The notes beneath the pieces are model-generated. The model was not told the origin of the DNA, made no database searches, and worked only from the letters and a program-made list of their open reading frames with translations. The position numbers and the translations under genes are program-made. Shown piece after piece: positions 1 through 8,580 of a stretch of 64,000 nt of DNA. Every line of letters starts with the position of its first letter. The stretch's first letter is position 1. The stretch spans positions 275,049-339,048 of the forward strand of contig NZ_NHMP01000003.1 of assembly GCF_002221595.1 (NCBI RefSeq). The letters are read 5' to 3'. This DNA comes from Turicimonas muris (lineage in GTDB: Bacteria > Pseudomonadota > Gammaproteobacteria > Burkholderiales > Burkholderiaceae_F).

Positions 1-162
1 CTTGAACGCCCGGAAGGAACAGCTTGGTGCATGAAGTGTGCTCAAACCGTTCCGTTCCATCATTTAGGCGATCCTTGTCCTATTTGCGGAGGGTATCAGT
101 TAAGAATTAACGGTGGCAACGAGTTCAGGGTCTCAGAACTTGAACTTAAAACAGAAGATTAG
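1..162 (+). CDS. hypA: HypA, C-terminal part (cut by window edge)
   Basis: Reading frame 1 is open from the first base to the TAG at 160-162, giving the last 53 residues of HypA, the nickel metallochaperone that works with HypB in [NiFe]-hydrogenase assembly. Two CxxC pairs (WCMKC at residues 9-13 and CPIC at 26-29, counted from the window edge) form the zinc finger typical of HypA, followed by CGG and the acidic C-terminal strand ending ELELKTED. The start lies outside the window. It is the first visible gene of a hyp operon on the same strand and ends 18 bases before the His-rich gene. Confidence 0.93.
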   Translation, partial: LERPEGTAWCMKCAQTVPFHHLGDPCPICGGYQLRINGGNEFRVSELELKTED

Positions 163-180
163 TAACACTTGGAGGTTAAT

Positions 181-387
181 ATGTGTATTACATGTGGATG
201 CGGCGGCAAAGGCGCAACAATTGAAGATTTGGATCAATCAGGACAGCATATTCATGCTCATCACCATGGTGATCATGAACATTGCCACGGCCATGAACAT
301 CATCACGAACATGATTATGACCACCAACACGAACACAGCCATGAACATCATCATGATCATGGACAGGAACATGATCATACTAATTAA
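181..387 (+). CDS. Small His-rich protein matching the nickel-binding N-terminus of HypB
   Basis: A 68-residue protein starting MCITCGCGG, the same Cys2-Cys5-Cys7 arrangement as the high-affinity nickel site at the N-terminus of E. coli HypB (MCTTCGCG). It is followed by a histidine-rich tail; I count 23 histidines in 68 residues. ATG at 181 is chosen over the TTG at 169 because GGAGG lies at 172-176. In most bacteria this segment is fused to the HypB GTPase; here it ends at a TAA 62 bases before a separate GTPase gene in another frame. The likely role is nickel storage or delivery to HypB. The motif match is seen; the role is inferred. Confidence 0.85.
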   Translation: MCITCGCGGKGATIEDLDQSGQHIHAHHHGDHEHCHGHEHHHEHDYDHQHEHSHEHHHDHGQEHDHTN

Positions 388-449
388 TCAGTTAGATTCC
401 CCGAACGAATAGAACTGAAAAAATAAATTAATTTCTAAAAAGGTATTTC

Positions 450-1112
450 ATGAGCGATGTAGATGATCGTTTAATCAAACTTGAGATGGATGTTCTGGCA
501 GCAAACGATAAAGTCGCTGCGGAAAACAGGAATTATTTTGCCGAACACAATATTCTCGCACTCAACTTGGTGTCCAGCCCGGGAAGCGGCAAAACTACAC
601 TGCTTTGTCAGACTATCGACGCTTTAAAAAATGAAGTCCCTCTGATGGTGATCGAGGGAGATCAGCAGACTATCAATGATGCAGAAAGAATCAGAGCAAC
701 CGGCTGCCGAGCTATTCAAATCAACACAGGAGAAAACTGCCATTTAGATGCTGAAATGATTAAAGACGCCTCAGCAAAATTAGTTCCAGAGGACAATTCC
801 ATTCTGTTTATCGAAAATGTCGGCAATCTTGTTTGCCCGGCAGCTTTCGACCTTGGAGAATTATGCAAGGTAGTCGTTCTTTCCGTCACTGAGGGAGAGG
901 ACAAACCTTTGAAGTATCCGTACATGTTTAATGCATCAAAGGTAATGATTTTGACAAAAATCGATCTCCTTCCTTATCTCAATTTTAACGTTGAGAAATG
1001 CAAACAGTACGCCAAACAAGTCAATCCGGATATCGAAATCATTGAACTTTCTTCAACTACCGGAGAGGGAATGGAAAAGTGGATTGACTGGTTAAAGAAC
1101 CATCGTAAATAA
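450..1112 (+). CDS. hypB: HypB, nickel-inserting GTPase (without the N-terminal metal motif)
   Basis: A 220-residue GTPase that helps insert nickel into the large subunit of [NiFe]-hydrogenase. The P-loop GSGKTT is at residues 45-50. The metal site of the GTPase domain is present (C97-H98 in ENCHLDAE, C129 in NVGNLVCP). The guanine-specificity motif reads TKID (169-172), against the usual NKxD. The N-terminal CxxCGC and His stretch of full-length HypB is missing and is encoded just upstream as its own ORF. The ATG at 450 has AAGG about 6 bases upstream, and an in-frame TAA at 429-431 rules out a longer start. Four bases separate it from hypF. Confidence 0.95.
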   Translation: MSDVDDRLIKLEMDVLAANDKVAAENRNYFAEHNILALNLVSSPGSGKTTLLCQTIDALKNEVPLMVIEGDQQTINDAERIRATGCRAIQINTGENCHLDAEMIKDASAKLVPEDNSILFIENVGNLVCPAAFDLGELCKVVVLSVTEGEDKPLKYPYMFNASKVMILTKIDLLPYLNFNVEKCKQYAKQVNPDIEIIELSSTTGEGMEKWIDWLKNHRK

Positions 1113-1116
1113 TCAT

Positions 1117-3426
1117 ATGGATTCAAATCTCTACACCCGAAGAATCCGAGTTCGCGGAACTGTTCAGGGAGTCGGTTTCCGGCCCTTTGTATACGTTATT
1201 GCTGTTTCCGAAGGGTTAAAAGGAACGGTTTTAAACGACGGAGAAGGGGTAGAGATTATTCTTCAGGGCACTAAAGAACAACAAGAGGTCTTTGACAGAC
1301 GCCTCAAGAAAGAACTGCCTCCTCTTGCTTCAGTAGATTCTTTAGACGAAGCAGTCGTTGAGTATCCGGTGTTTTCTTCTTTCAGAATTATTGAAAGCAG
1401 ATCCTCGGCAGTTAAAACAACGATTCCTGCCGATGCGGCCGTATGCAAAGACTGCTTGGCAGAGCTTGTTGATCCAAGCAACAGAAGGTACCGGTATCCT
1501 TTTATTAACTGCACTCACTGCGGTCCTCGATATACGATTACTGCTCATATTCCCTACGATCGACCACAAACCAGCATGAAGGACTTTCCAATGTGTTCTT
1601 TGTGCCATAAAGAATATACAGATCCTCTTGACCGTCGTTTTCATGCTCAGCCAAATGCCTGTTGGAACTGCGGTCCTCAACTAGCTTTGAAAGATAAGGA
1701 CGGCAATCTTATAGAGACCGACGACCCAATTGCAGAAACTTTCAAATTAATAAAAAAAGGTGCAATCGGTGCAATCAAAGGATTGGGAGGCTTTCATCTA
1801 GTTTGTGATGCGTTAAATTCCCAAACCGTCAGAGAACTTCGCAAAAGAAAAAACAGACCAAGTAAACCGTTTGCGATCATGACTGCAAACGCTAAGAGTG
1901 CGAAAAGATTTCTTGTAATCGATCAAGAAGCCAAAAATCTTTTGGAATCGAGTGCTGCCCCCATTGTTCTTTGTCCAAAGAAGGACAGAACCGATGAACT
2001 GCTTGATGGAATAGCTCCCGATCTTTCTACAATTGGTCTGATGCTTCCTTACACACCCATCCATTGGCTTTTATTTTTTGAGGCAGTTAACCGGCAACCT
2101 CACTATCCGCTCGCCTCAGAAGAAGTTCCTCTTTATCTGGTAATGACAAGCGCCAATGCAGGAGGTGAACCTCTAGTTATTAACAATAAAGAAGCCGAAG
2201 AGCAGCTGCAAGGAATTGCCGATTTTTATCTCGAGCACAATAGGAATATTCTTATACGATGCGATGACTCAGTAATCCGCAGCGATCTTTCGGAACCGAC
2301 AAAAATCATAAGAAGAGCCCGCGGATACGTTCCAAAGGTCACTAAGCTACCGAGGAAAGTGCCTTCCTGCATCGCTACAGGATCCTGGCTAAAGAACACC
2401 GCTTGTGTTTCAAAAGAAGATAGTGCGATTCTTTCTCAGCATATTGGAGATTTGGACAGAGTCTCTAATTGCACGACTTTATCTGAAGCTATTGAACATT
2501 TGATTGAAACGTTTGATATTCACCCGTCTATTATTGCCTGTGATTTTCATCCCGACTTCTTTTCAACTCGATTAGCAGAAGATTTAGCGGATAAATACGG
2601 AGCCAAGCTTTTTCCTGTCCAGCATCATCACGCTCATATCGCCTCCGTAATGGCTCAGCATGGGCTTGAAGAGCCTGTTCTGGGAGTTGCCTTGGACGGG
2701 GTTGGATTAGGGACGGACGGCACAAGCTGGGGAGGAGAAATTCTTCTCGTAGATCCGAGCGGATTTTTGCGTTTAAGCCACTTCAAACCAGTTGCCCTTC
2801 CGGGCGGAGATAAATGCGCAAAAGAGGGATGGAGAATTGCCGCAGCCTTTTTAGCAAAACACGGAAATCGTAACCTGGCTCGAGAATTGTTCCCGAACAG
2901 GAATGTTCAAATGATTTTTCATCTGATTGATTCAAACTTTCCTATTCCACAGTCCTCAAGTCTAGGCAGGCTTTTTGACATGGCGGCAGCACTTCTTCGG
3001 GTTAAGGACTTTTCCACCTACGAAGGCGAAGCCCCTGTTCTATTGGAATACGCAGCCAAAAATAAAAACGGCCGCTTTTTGAGAGAAATGGTCAAACGAG
3101 AAAACGGCATTCTAAATCTCGATGAATTTCTTCTGCATCTTGCTCAAAGGCAAGACACAGCAGAAGCGGCTGCGGATTTTCACACGACAATTGCTTCCGC
3201 TATTGCCGAAGAATTAATTGAACAAAGTACAAAGGCAGGCATCACGAAAATCTGTTTTTCAGGCGGCTGCTGCCTCAATAATCTCATGATAAGACAAATC
3301 AAAAATGCATTGAAGCATCAAAAGTTAAAAATTTACGAATCTACCGAAGTCCCTTGTAATGACGGAGGTTTATCTCTCGGACAGCTGTGGGTCGCCGGTA
3401 TGGCAAATGTTATAGAGAAGGAATAA
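1117..3426 (+). CDS. hypF: HypF carbamoyltransferase
   Basis: A 769-residue protein of normal length. HypF uses carbamoyl phosphate and ATP to carbamoylate the C-terminal cysteine of HypE, the first step in making the cyanide ligands of the hydrogenase iron. Domains in order: acylphosphatase ([13 protein letters not shown], residues 12-24), two zinc fingers (Cys 110, 113, 132, 135, 160, 163, 182, 185), a YrdC-like domain (about 200-390) and a Kae1-like domain with the HHHAH metal motif and DGVGLGTDG. The carbamoyl phosphate it needs could come from the CarAB encoded in the same window. The stop is two bases before hypC. Confidence 0.96.
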   Translation: MDSNLYTRRIRVRGTVQGVGFRPFVYVIAVSEGLKGTVLNDGEGVEIILQGTKEQQEVFDRRLKKELPPLASVDSLDEAVVEYPVFSSFRIIESRSSAVKTTIPADAAVCKDCLAELVDPSNRRYRYPFINCTHCGPRYTITAHIPYDRPQTSMKDFPMCSLCHKEYTDPLDRRFHAQPNACWNCGPQLALKDKDGNLIETDDPIAETFKLIKKGAIGAIKGLGGFHLVCDALNSQTVRELRKRKNRPSKPFAIMTANAKSAKRFLVIDQEAKNLLESSAAPIVLCPKKDRTDELLDGIAPDLSTIGLMLPYTPIHWLLFFEAVNRQPHYPLASEEVPLYLVMTSANAGGEPLVINNKEAEEQLQGIADFYLEHNRNILIRCDDSVIRSDLSEPTKIIRRARGYVPKVTKLPRKVPSCIATGSWLKNTACVSKEDSAILSQHIGDLDRVSNCTTLSEAIEHLIETFDIHPSIIACDFHPDFFSTRLAEDLADKYGAKLFPVQHHHAHIASVMAQHGLEEPVLGVALDGVGLGTDGTSWGGEILLVDPSGFLRLSHFKPVALPGGDKCAKEGWRIAAAFLAKHGNRNLARELFPNRNVQMIFHLIDSNFPIPQSSSLGRLFDMAAALLRVKDFSTYEGEAPVLLEYAAKNKNGRFLREMVKRENGILNLDEFLLHLAQRQDTAEAAADFHTTIASAIAEELIEQSTKAGITKICFSGGCCLNNLMIRQIKNALKHQKLKIYESTEVPCNDGGLSLGQLWVAGMANVIEKE

Positions 3427-3428
3427 AA

Positions 3429-3647
3429 ATGTGTTTAGCCGTTCCCGTACAAATTATTGAAGTGCTTCCCGGTGATGAAGCAATCGCAGAAATTGCCGGT
3501 GTTAAGAAAACAATTTCTACGGCTTTGATTGAAGATGTACAAGTCGGTGATTATGTCATTCTTCATGTCGGTTATGCTCTTCAGAAGATCGATCCTGAAG
3601 AAGCCCAAAAAACCATTCAACTTTTCAATTCTCAGGTCTCCGCTTAA
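3429..3647 (+). CDS. hypC: HypC, hydrogenase assembly chaperone
   Basis: A 72-residue protein starting MCLAVPVQI. The N-terminal Met-Cys is the hallmark of HypC/HybG; Cys2 binds the Fe(CN)2CO fragment together with HypD. ATG at 3429 is chosen because it gives this motif and has AAGGA at 3418-3422, inside the end of hypF. A longer in-frame start at 3387 would bury the cysteine. It lies between hypF and hypD in the usual order. Confidence 0.95.
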   Translation: MCLAVPVQIIEVLPGDEAIAEIAGVKKTISTALIEDVQVGDYVILHVGYALQKIDPEEAQKTIQLFNSQVSA

Positions 3648-3657
3648 GAATAGTTTT

Positions 3658-4767
3658 ATGAAATACATTAGTGAATATCGCGACTCAGCAATAGCCAAAG
3701 AGATCACAAAGAAGATTGCGGAAGAAGTCAGACCGGAGCGTACCTATCGTTTAATGGAATTTTGCGGCGGTCATACTCACGTTTTAAGCCGTTACGGCTT
3801 AGAAAATATTCTTCCGAAAAATGTGGAAATGATTCACGGTCCGGGCTGTCCCGTTTGCGTCATGCCGATCGGACGAATCGACTCTGCCATTGAGCTAGCC
3901 GTTAAGCATCATGTTATTTTGTGTACTTATGCTGATACCATGCGAGTACCGGCATCCGGCGGAATCTCCATGATGAAGGCGAAAGCTCAAGGTGCAGATA
4001 TCCGCATGGTTTACTCCGTCAGCGATGCGTACAAGATTGCAAAAGAAAACCCCGACAAAGAGGTTGTCTTTTTTGCCATAGGATTCGAAACTACGACACC
4101 TCCTACAGCCGTTGTTCTAAAACAGGCAAAGGCAGAAAATATTAAGAATTTCTCAGTGTTCTGCAACCATGTTTTAACCCCAGCCGCCATGAAGCACATT
4201 TTGAACAATCCGAACGGCGTCAAAATTGACGGGATTGTCGGCCCCGCCCATGTTTCCACCATTATCGGATCTGACCCCTACAAGGAATTGGCAGAGAAAT
4301 ATAAAAAGTCCGTTGTTGTCGCAGGTTTTGAACCGTTAGACATGCTTCAAGCTATTCTTATGCTCATTAGGCAAATTAATGACGGAAGAGCGGAAGTTGA
4401 AAACGAATTTATTCGTGCGGTCAAGCCCGAAGGCAACGTTAAGGCCATTAATCTAATGAAGGAAGTCTTTGACATCAGAGACTCTTTTGAGTGGCGAGGC
4501 CTCTCAAGCGTTCCCTATTCCGCTCTAAAGCTAAGTGAAGACTATGCCTTCTTTGACGCAGAAAAACGTTTTGATCTTCCCTACCGCAGAGTCCCGGACA
4601 ACAAAGCATGCGAATGCGGCGCGATTCTGCGAGGAGAAAAGCATCCGTCCGACTGCCGTGCTTTCGGAACTGTCTGCACACCGGAAACTCCAATCGGAAG
4701 CTGCATGGTCTCCAGTGAAGGCGCCTGCGCAGCTTATTACACTTACGGAAGAAGAACAAAGAAATAG
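3658..4767 (+). CDS. hypD: HypD, Fe-S scaffold for the hydrogenase Fe(CN)2CO centre
   Basis: A 369-residue protein close to the family length. HypD carries a [4Fe-4S] cluster and, with HypC, holds the iron while CN and CO are added. Family signatures are FCGGHTH, GPGCPVCVMP, the IGFETTTP segment, GPAHVSTIIG and the C-terminal cysteine cluster (CECGAIL...DCRAFG...C...C). ATG 3658 is chosen because a longer frame from 3529 runs through hypC and lacks family similarity. It begins 10 bases after hypC. Confidence 0.95.
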   Translation: MKYISEYRDSAIAKEITKKIAEEVRPERTYRLMEFCGGHTHVLSRYGLENILPKNVEMIHGPGCPVCVMPIGRIDSAIELAVKHHVILCTYADTMRVPASGGISMMKAKAQGADIRMVYSVSDAYKIAKENPDKEVVFFAIGFETTTPPTAVVLKQAKAENIKNFSVFCNHVLTPAAMKHILNNPNGVKIDGIVGPAHVSTIIGSDPYKELAEKYKKSVVVAGFEPLDMLQAILMLIRQINDGRAEVENEFIRAVKPEGNVKAINLMKEVFDIRDSFEWRGLSSVPYSALKLSEDYAFFDAEKRFDLPYRRVPDNKACECGAILRGEKHPSDCRAFGTVCTPETPIGSCMVSSEGACAAYYTYGRRTKK

Positions 4768-4787
4768 CCAGTATCGGTGCAAATAAA

Positions 4788-5837
4788 ATGCAAGAAAAAA
4801 AGAAACATTATGTCCGTCCGCTGAATATTAAAAACGGAAAAATCGAAATGAACTATGGCGCAGGCGGCAAAGCCAGCGCACAGTTAATCTCCGAACTCTT
4901 TGCCAAGTACTTCAACAATGAATATCTCATGCAAGGCGATGACGGAGCATATCTTCCAGCCGCTGAAGGCCACATAGTGATGGCGACCGATTCTCATGTC
5001 GTCTCTCCCATTTTTTTCTCCGGCGGCGACATCGGTTCATTATCCGTTCATGGAACCGTTAACGATGTTTCCGTGTGCGGTGCAAAACCTCTTTACTTAA
5101 GCGCAGGTTTTATTCTCGAAGAAGGTTTCCCTTTAGCTGACCTGGAAAAGATTGTGAAGAGCATGGCCGAAGAGGCCAAGAAAGCCGGAGTCTATATTGT
5201 GACCGGTGATACCAAGGTAGTTGAAAAAGGCAAAGGGGACGGCATTTACATCAACACCACGGGTGTTGGTGTTGTACCTAAAGGCATTCACCTTTCCGGA
5301 GCAAACTGCAAACCAGGCGACGTGATTGCCGTGTCAGGCGACATTGGAGACCACGGCATTGCCATTATGAGTCAACGAGCCAATTTAGGCTTTGAGACCG
5401 AAATTCAAAGCGATTCCGCAAGTCTCAATTCCATGACAGAAGCATTAGTCAAAGAGATTCCTTCTTTACGCTGTATGCGTGATCCGACACGCGGAGGTCT
5501 TGGTACCACACTTAATGAACTTGCAACTCAATCTAAAGTCGGAATGAAAATTGAAGAGGCTAAGATTCCGGTGAAAGAACAGGTTACCGCTGCTTGTGAA
5601 TTCCTCGGTCTCGATCCTTTATTTGTTGCCAATGAAGGAAAGCTTATCGCAATTTGCGGACCTGAAGATGCAGAAAAAATGCTGGAAATTATGCGTGCAA
5701 ATCCCTTAGGAAAGAATGCTCAGATTATCGGGACTTGCGTAGAGGATGAGAACTGCTTTGTTCAGATGGAAACGCCCTTCGGTGGAACTAGAATGGTGGA
5801 TTGGTTAAGCGGAGAACAGTTACCGAGAATCTGCTAG
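4788..5837 (+). CDS. hypE: HypE, thiocarbamate dehydratase (cyanide ligand synthesis)
   Basis: A 349-residue PurM/SelD-like ATPase that dehydrates the S-carbamoyl group on its own C-terminal cysteine to thiocyanate. Visible signatures are MNYGAGGKAS near the N-terminus (ATP loop), DDGAYLP, the CMRDPTRGGLGT motif and the C-terminal tail ending PRIC, whose cysteine is the residue modified by HypF. It is the last gene of the operon. A TATAAT-like box follows at 5848, so the next gene probably has its own promoter. Confidence 0.96.
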   Translation: MQEKKKHYVRPLNIKNGKIEMNYGAGGKASAQLISELFAKYFNNEYLMQGDDGAYLPAAEGHIVMATDSHVVSPIFFSGGDIGSLSVHGTVNDVSVCGAKPLYLSAGFILEEGFPLADLEKIVKSMAEEAKKAGVYIVTGDTKVVEKGKGDGIYINTTGVGVVPKGIHLSGANCKPGDVIAVSGDIGDHGIAIMSQRANLGFETEIQSDSASLNSMTEALVKEIPSLRCMRDPTRGGLGTTLNELATQSKVGMKIEEAKIPVKEQVTAACEFLGLDPLFVANEGKLIAICGPEDAEKMLEIMRANPLGKNAQIIGTCVEDENCFVQMETPFGGTRMVDWLSGEQLPRIC

Positions 5838-5847
5838 TCCACTACTA

Positions 5848-5853
5848 TATAAT
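5848..5853 (+). promoter_or_regulatory. Probable -10 box for the response-regulator gene
   Basis: TATAAT lies 34 bases before the ATG at 5888, with a Shine-Dalgarno AGGAG just after 5870. The -35 region (around 5826) is a poor match, so this is a weak or activator-dependent promoter prediction. Confidence 0.4.
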
Positions 5854-5887
5854 CGTTCCTATCACGCATATTTAGGAGAAAGTATTT

Positions 5888-6549
5888 ATGAAACAGCCTC
5901 ATTTGGTGTTGTTGGTAGATGACCATTCTCTGATCACCACAGCAATGAGCGCGTTATTAAAAGCATGTACCCGGAAGTCCAAATTTATACAGGATCTTCG
6001 GCAAGAGATGCGCGTGAGTTAGCAAACAAATTTGGTGATTCCGCAGACTTGATGATTTTAGATTTATGCTTACCTGACTCAAGCGGTACCGGATTACTTG
6101 AACAATTATTATCTGAATATCCTGCTCTGAAAATTCTTGTGTTATCAGGAGTAGTCGATCCAGACAGTATTTTGAAGAGCCTATCGGCCGGCGCTGCAGG
6201 TTACGTTCCTAAATCCTTGGATGCTACACTCCTTAAACATGCAATTAGCTTTGTGCTTGAAGGCGGTGTTTATATCCCTTCCAAAGTTCTCTCTCAACAG
6301 CAGTCTGTTGGAATGAATCCTCAGCAGCCGCTTGAAAACCCGAGCTCCTCCGTGCACTTAACTCCAAGGCAGTGTCAAGTTCTTAAACTGCTTAGCCAAG
6401 GGGATTCAATTAAGACTATCTGCAAAAAAATGGAACTCTCTGAGGGAACCATTAAGACTCATGTCGCGGCTATTTACCGAGCATTTAATGCCAAAAATAG
6501 GACTGAAGCTCTTATAGCAGCACGTAAAAACGGCTTCAATGTAGATTAA
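5888..6549 (+). pseudogene. LuxR/NarL-type response regulator with a frameshift
   Basis: The gene starts at ATG 5888 after AGGAG and encodes the first receiver segment (PHLVLLVDDHSL, with the acidic pair) up to LLKA. That frame hits TAG at 6020-6022 after 44 codons. The remainder continues in the -1 frame: MYPEVQIY, phosphoacceptor Asp in LDLCLPD, conserved Lys in VPKS, then a C-terminal LuxR helix-turn-helix (LTPRQCQVLKLL to TIKTHVAAIY). The switch falls at AAAA, 5959-5962; one more A there would join both parts into a normal protein of about 220 residues. A one-base loss, a sequencing error, or expression by slippage are all possible. No partner kinase is adjacent. Confidence 0.8.
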
Positions 6550-6555
6550 CTCATA

Positions 6556-6583
6556 AAAAATCCGCCAAATCGGCGGATTTTTT
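6556..6583 (+). terminator. Rho-independent terminator
   Basis: TCCGCC (6561-6566) pairs with GGCGGA (6572-6577) around a 5-base loop, flanked by A6 and T6 runs. It closes the response-regulator gene on + and can also serve the convergent gene ending at 6589. Confidence 0.85.
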
Positions 6584-6588
6584 ATGTT

Positions 6589-6984
6589 TTATTTTCTTCT
6601 TCTAATCTGTTTTCTTCCTTTTCTCTTAGAAGATTTCTTAACTTCTTTGACTGTCGCTGCAGGCGTCTCTGTAGACGGGGCAACTTCAGCTGCTTCTTCT
6701 TTAACTTCAGCTTTTGGCTCTTCCTTGATTTCTTCTCTCACCTCAGGTTCAGGAAGTTCCTCTTGGATGAGTTTTTCAGTTTCAGCTTGCTCTTTCTGTT
6801 CATCCTCTTTAACCAACTCCTTAAGGCTGTACTGAAGCTGTTCAAGAAAGTCGATTACCGCATACACCTGTTCATCAAGAGGATGCTTTTTAGAGCGTGA
6901 TTTAAGAATCAGTTTAAAAATTTTGTCTTCTAACTTAATTCTTTTTTTGATTTCTTTTTTGGAAATATCTTTTTTTTTAGACAT
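6589..6984 (-). CDS. Lys/Glu-rich hypothetical protein
   Basis: A 131-residue protein I do not recognise. ATG at 6984 is chosen over the upstream GTG because GGAGGG sits at the right distance. It begins MSKKKDISKKEIKK and has a basic N-terminal third. The middle could form a helix (PLDEQVYAVIDFLEQLQYSLKEL split over a proline). It then becomes an acidic Glu/Pro/Ala low-complexity stretch and ends in a very basic tail (KSSKRKGRKQIRRRK). No signal peptide or membrane segment. The charge pattern suggests nucleic-acid or ribosome contact, but that is speculation. Confidence 0.6.
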   Translation of the reverse strand: MSKKKDISKKEIKKRIKLEDKIFKLILKSRSKKHPLDEQVYAVIDFLEQLQYSLKELVKEDEQKEQAETEKLIQEELPEPEVREEIKEEPKAEVKEEAAEVAPSTETPAATVKEVKKSSKRKGRKQIRRRK

Positions 6985-7114
6985 AATTCCCTCCGTCACT
7001 TGATATTGAGAAAATATTATTGCATTGAGTTATAGGTATTAATCGATTCTACCCGAAGATCAACACACTTCCTGCGTTCTAGAATAAGAAGTCAAACTGC
7101 CTCTTGAAACAGCT

Positions 7115-7567
7115 TTAAGACTGATAGGGTTCTCCGTTTTTTCTTCTCAACCCGTGATCCGTCAGTTCTTCGAATCCGTTCCCTTCATCAATTGGCTTAA
7201 AAGGTTTTGGAGAATCATTGACCAGCCGTTCCGTGAAACCAAATTGATTAGGTTCTTTATCTGAAGGGGAGAACATTAGATAAAGCATTAACGGAGGAAC
7301 CAGAAAAAACAAAATGCACCAACATCCTGAGTGTCCTATGTCATGGAGTCGGCGAATAACCAAGAGAATTGAAGGAACAATGGCAAGGGCAAAATAAATC
7401 GAAACGATAATCGGATAATCAGAAACTATTGTATCCAGGCCGAAGCATAAGGCCGCAAAGAGAACAAAGAACAACACATACCAATTGAATTCTGATCTCC
7501 CTGCCCTTCCTCTGAAATCAGAAACTTTGCTTATTGCAAATTTGAACCATCTCAGCCCTGTTCTCAT
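7115..7567 (-). CDS. DUF805 family inner-membrane protein
   Basis: A 150-residue protein with a DUF805 pattern: FRGRAGRSEFNWYVLFF near residue 20, several hydrophobic segments, IRRLHDIGHSGCW in the middle and a soluble C-terminal tail after SPSDKEPNQFG. Family function is unknown (E. coli relatives include YhaH). ATG 7567 has GGGAGG upstream. It lies downstream of secF on the same strand but 75 bases away, so co-transcription is uncertain. Confidence 0.8.
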   Translation of the reverse strand: MRTGLRWFKFAISKVSDFRGRAGRSEFNWYVLFFVLFAALCFGLDTIVSDYPIIVSIYFALAIVPSILLVIRRLHDIGHSGCWCILFFLVPPLMLYLMFSPSDKEPNQFGFTERLVNDSPKPFKPIDEGNGFEELTDHGLRRKNGEPYQS

Positions 7568-7642
7568 AAATCCTCCCTTCCTTCACAATAGCGCAAAGGG
7601 AAGCCGAAGCCTCCCTTCTAAAAACGAAGTGGGTATCAAATA

Positions 7643-8578
7643 TTATGGGACCATGTCAGTAATTTCATCTTTTCTGACTTTCTTGACTAAGTCCTCTCTC
7701 TTAACTCCTAAGTAGAGAGCGATAGCCGCAGAAACGAACACTGAAGAGTACACACCCAACAAAATACCGATAGTTAAAGCTAAAGCGAAGTAATGGAGAG
7801 CAGGACCTCCAAAGAAGAACATCGCTAAAGTCACCATCAATGTCGAAGAGTGAGTAATGATCGTTCTGGATATGGTCTGGGTAATAGCCGTATTAACAAT
7901 TTCTACCGGTGTTCCCTTTCGAATCTTTCTGAAGCATTCTCGGCATCGATCGAAAATAATTACAGATTCATTAACGGAATAACCTAGCACGGCCAGTACC
8001 GCAGCAAGCACCGGCAAAGAGAACTCCCATTGGAATAAAGAGAAGAAACCAAGCACCAAAATTACGTCGTGGAAGTTAGCGATAATGGCTGCCACAGCGA
8101 ATTTCCATTCAAAACGGAATGCTAAGTAGACCATGATACCGATAATCACAAGCAAGAGTGCGGTTAAACCGTCAGTTGCCAATTCTTCACCAACCTGAGG
8201 ACCGACGAATTCAGTTCTTCTCAACTCGGCTTTAGCATCGTGCTGATGAATAACTTCCATAACTTCGGCGCTCATCTCTGCAGAGGTCTTATCCCCTTTC
8301 AGAGGGAGACGAATTTGAACGTCTCTGGCTGTACCAAAGTTAACAACCTGAACCTCTCCGCCCGTGACTTTTTCCAAATCCGTACGGATTTGCTGAATCG
8401 GCGCAGCTTGCGGGTAATTAACTTCCATTACCAAACCGCCCGTAAACTCAATGGAGAAAGCTAAACCTTTAATGACCAGAAGAGCAACTGCAATAAAAAA
8501 TGAAAGAAACGATATCGCATTCAAAATTTTTGAATACTTCATGAATGGAATCGTTTTATGAATTTTAAACAGCTCCAT
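7643..8578 (-). CDS. secF: SecF, protein export membrane subunit
   Basis: A 311-residue subunit of the SecDF complex, which uses the proton gradient to pull exported proteins across the inner membrane. It has one N-terminal transmembrane helix, a periplasmic domain starting SIEFTGGLVMEV and five C-terminal helices. The RND-type signature VLGYSVNESVIIFDRCRE is intact. The ATG lies two bases after the secD stop, with GGGAG overlapping the end of secD, so the two are translationally coupled. Confidence 0.96.
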   Translation of the reverse strand: MELFKIHKTIPFMKYSKILNAISFLSFFIAVALLVIKGLAFSIEFTGGLVMEVNYPQAAPIQQIRTDLEKVTGGEVQVVNFGTARDVQIRLPLKGDKTSAEMSAEVMEVIHQHDAKAELRRTEFVGPQVGEELATDGLTALLLVIIGIMVYLAFRFEWKFAVAAIIANFHDVILVLGFFSLFQWEFSLPVLAAVLAVLGYSVNESVIIFDRCRECFRKIRKGTPVEIVNTAITQTISRTIITHSSTLMVTLAMFFFGGPALHYFALALTIGILLGVYSSVFVSAAIALYLGVKREDLVKKVRKDEITDMVP

Positions 8579-8580
8579 GA

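Noticed and set aside
240..380. Repetitive CAT/GAA/CAC stretch that looks like short tandem DNA repeats or a CRISPR-like array
   Set aside because: It is simple codon repetition encoding the His-rich tail; there are no regular spacers.
113..412. 99-residue ORF overlapping hypA and the His-rich gene
   Set aside because: Out-of-frame shadow of the His-codon repeats; no ribosome site and the other frames carry recognisable Hyp sequence.
5950..5966. Canonical -1 programmed frameshift heptamer in the response regulator
   Set aside because: The site reads TTATTAAAAGC and does not fit X-XXY-YYZ; only a one-tRNA slip on AAAA is possible, so a simple base loss is more likely.
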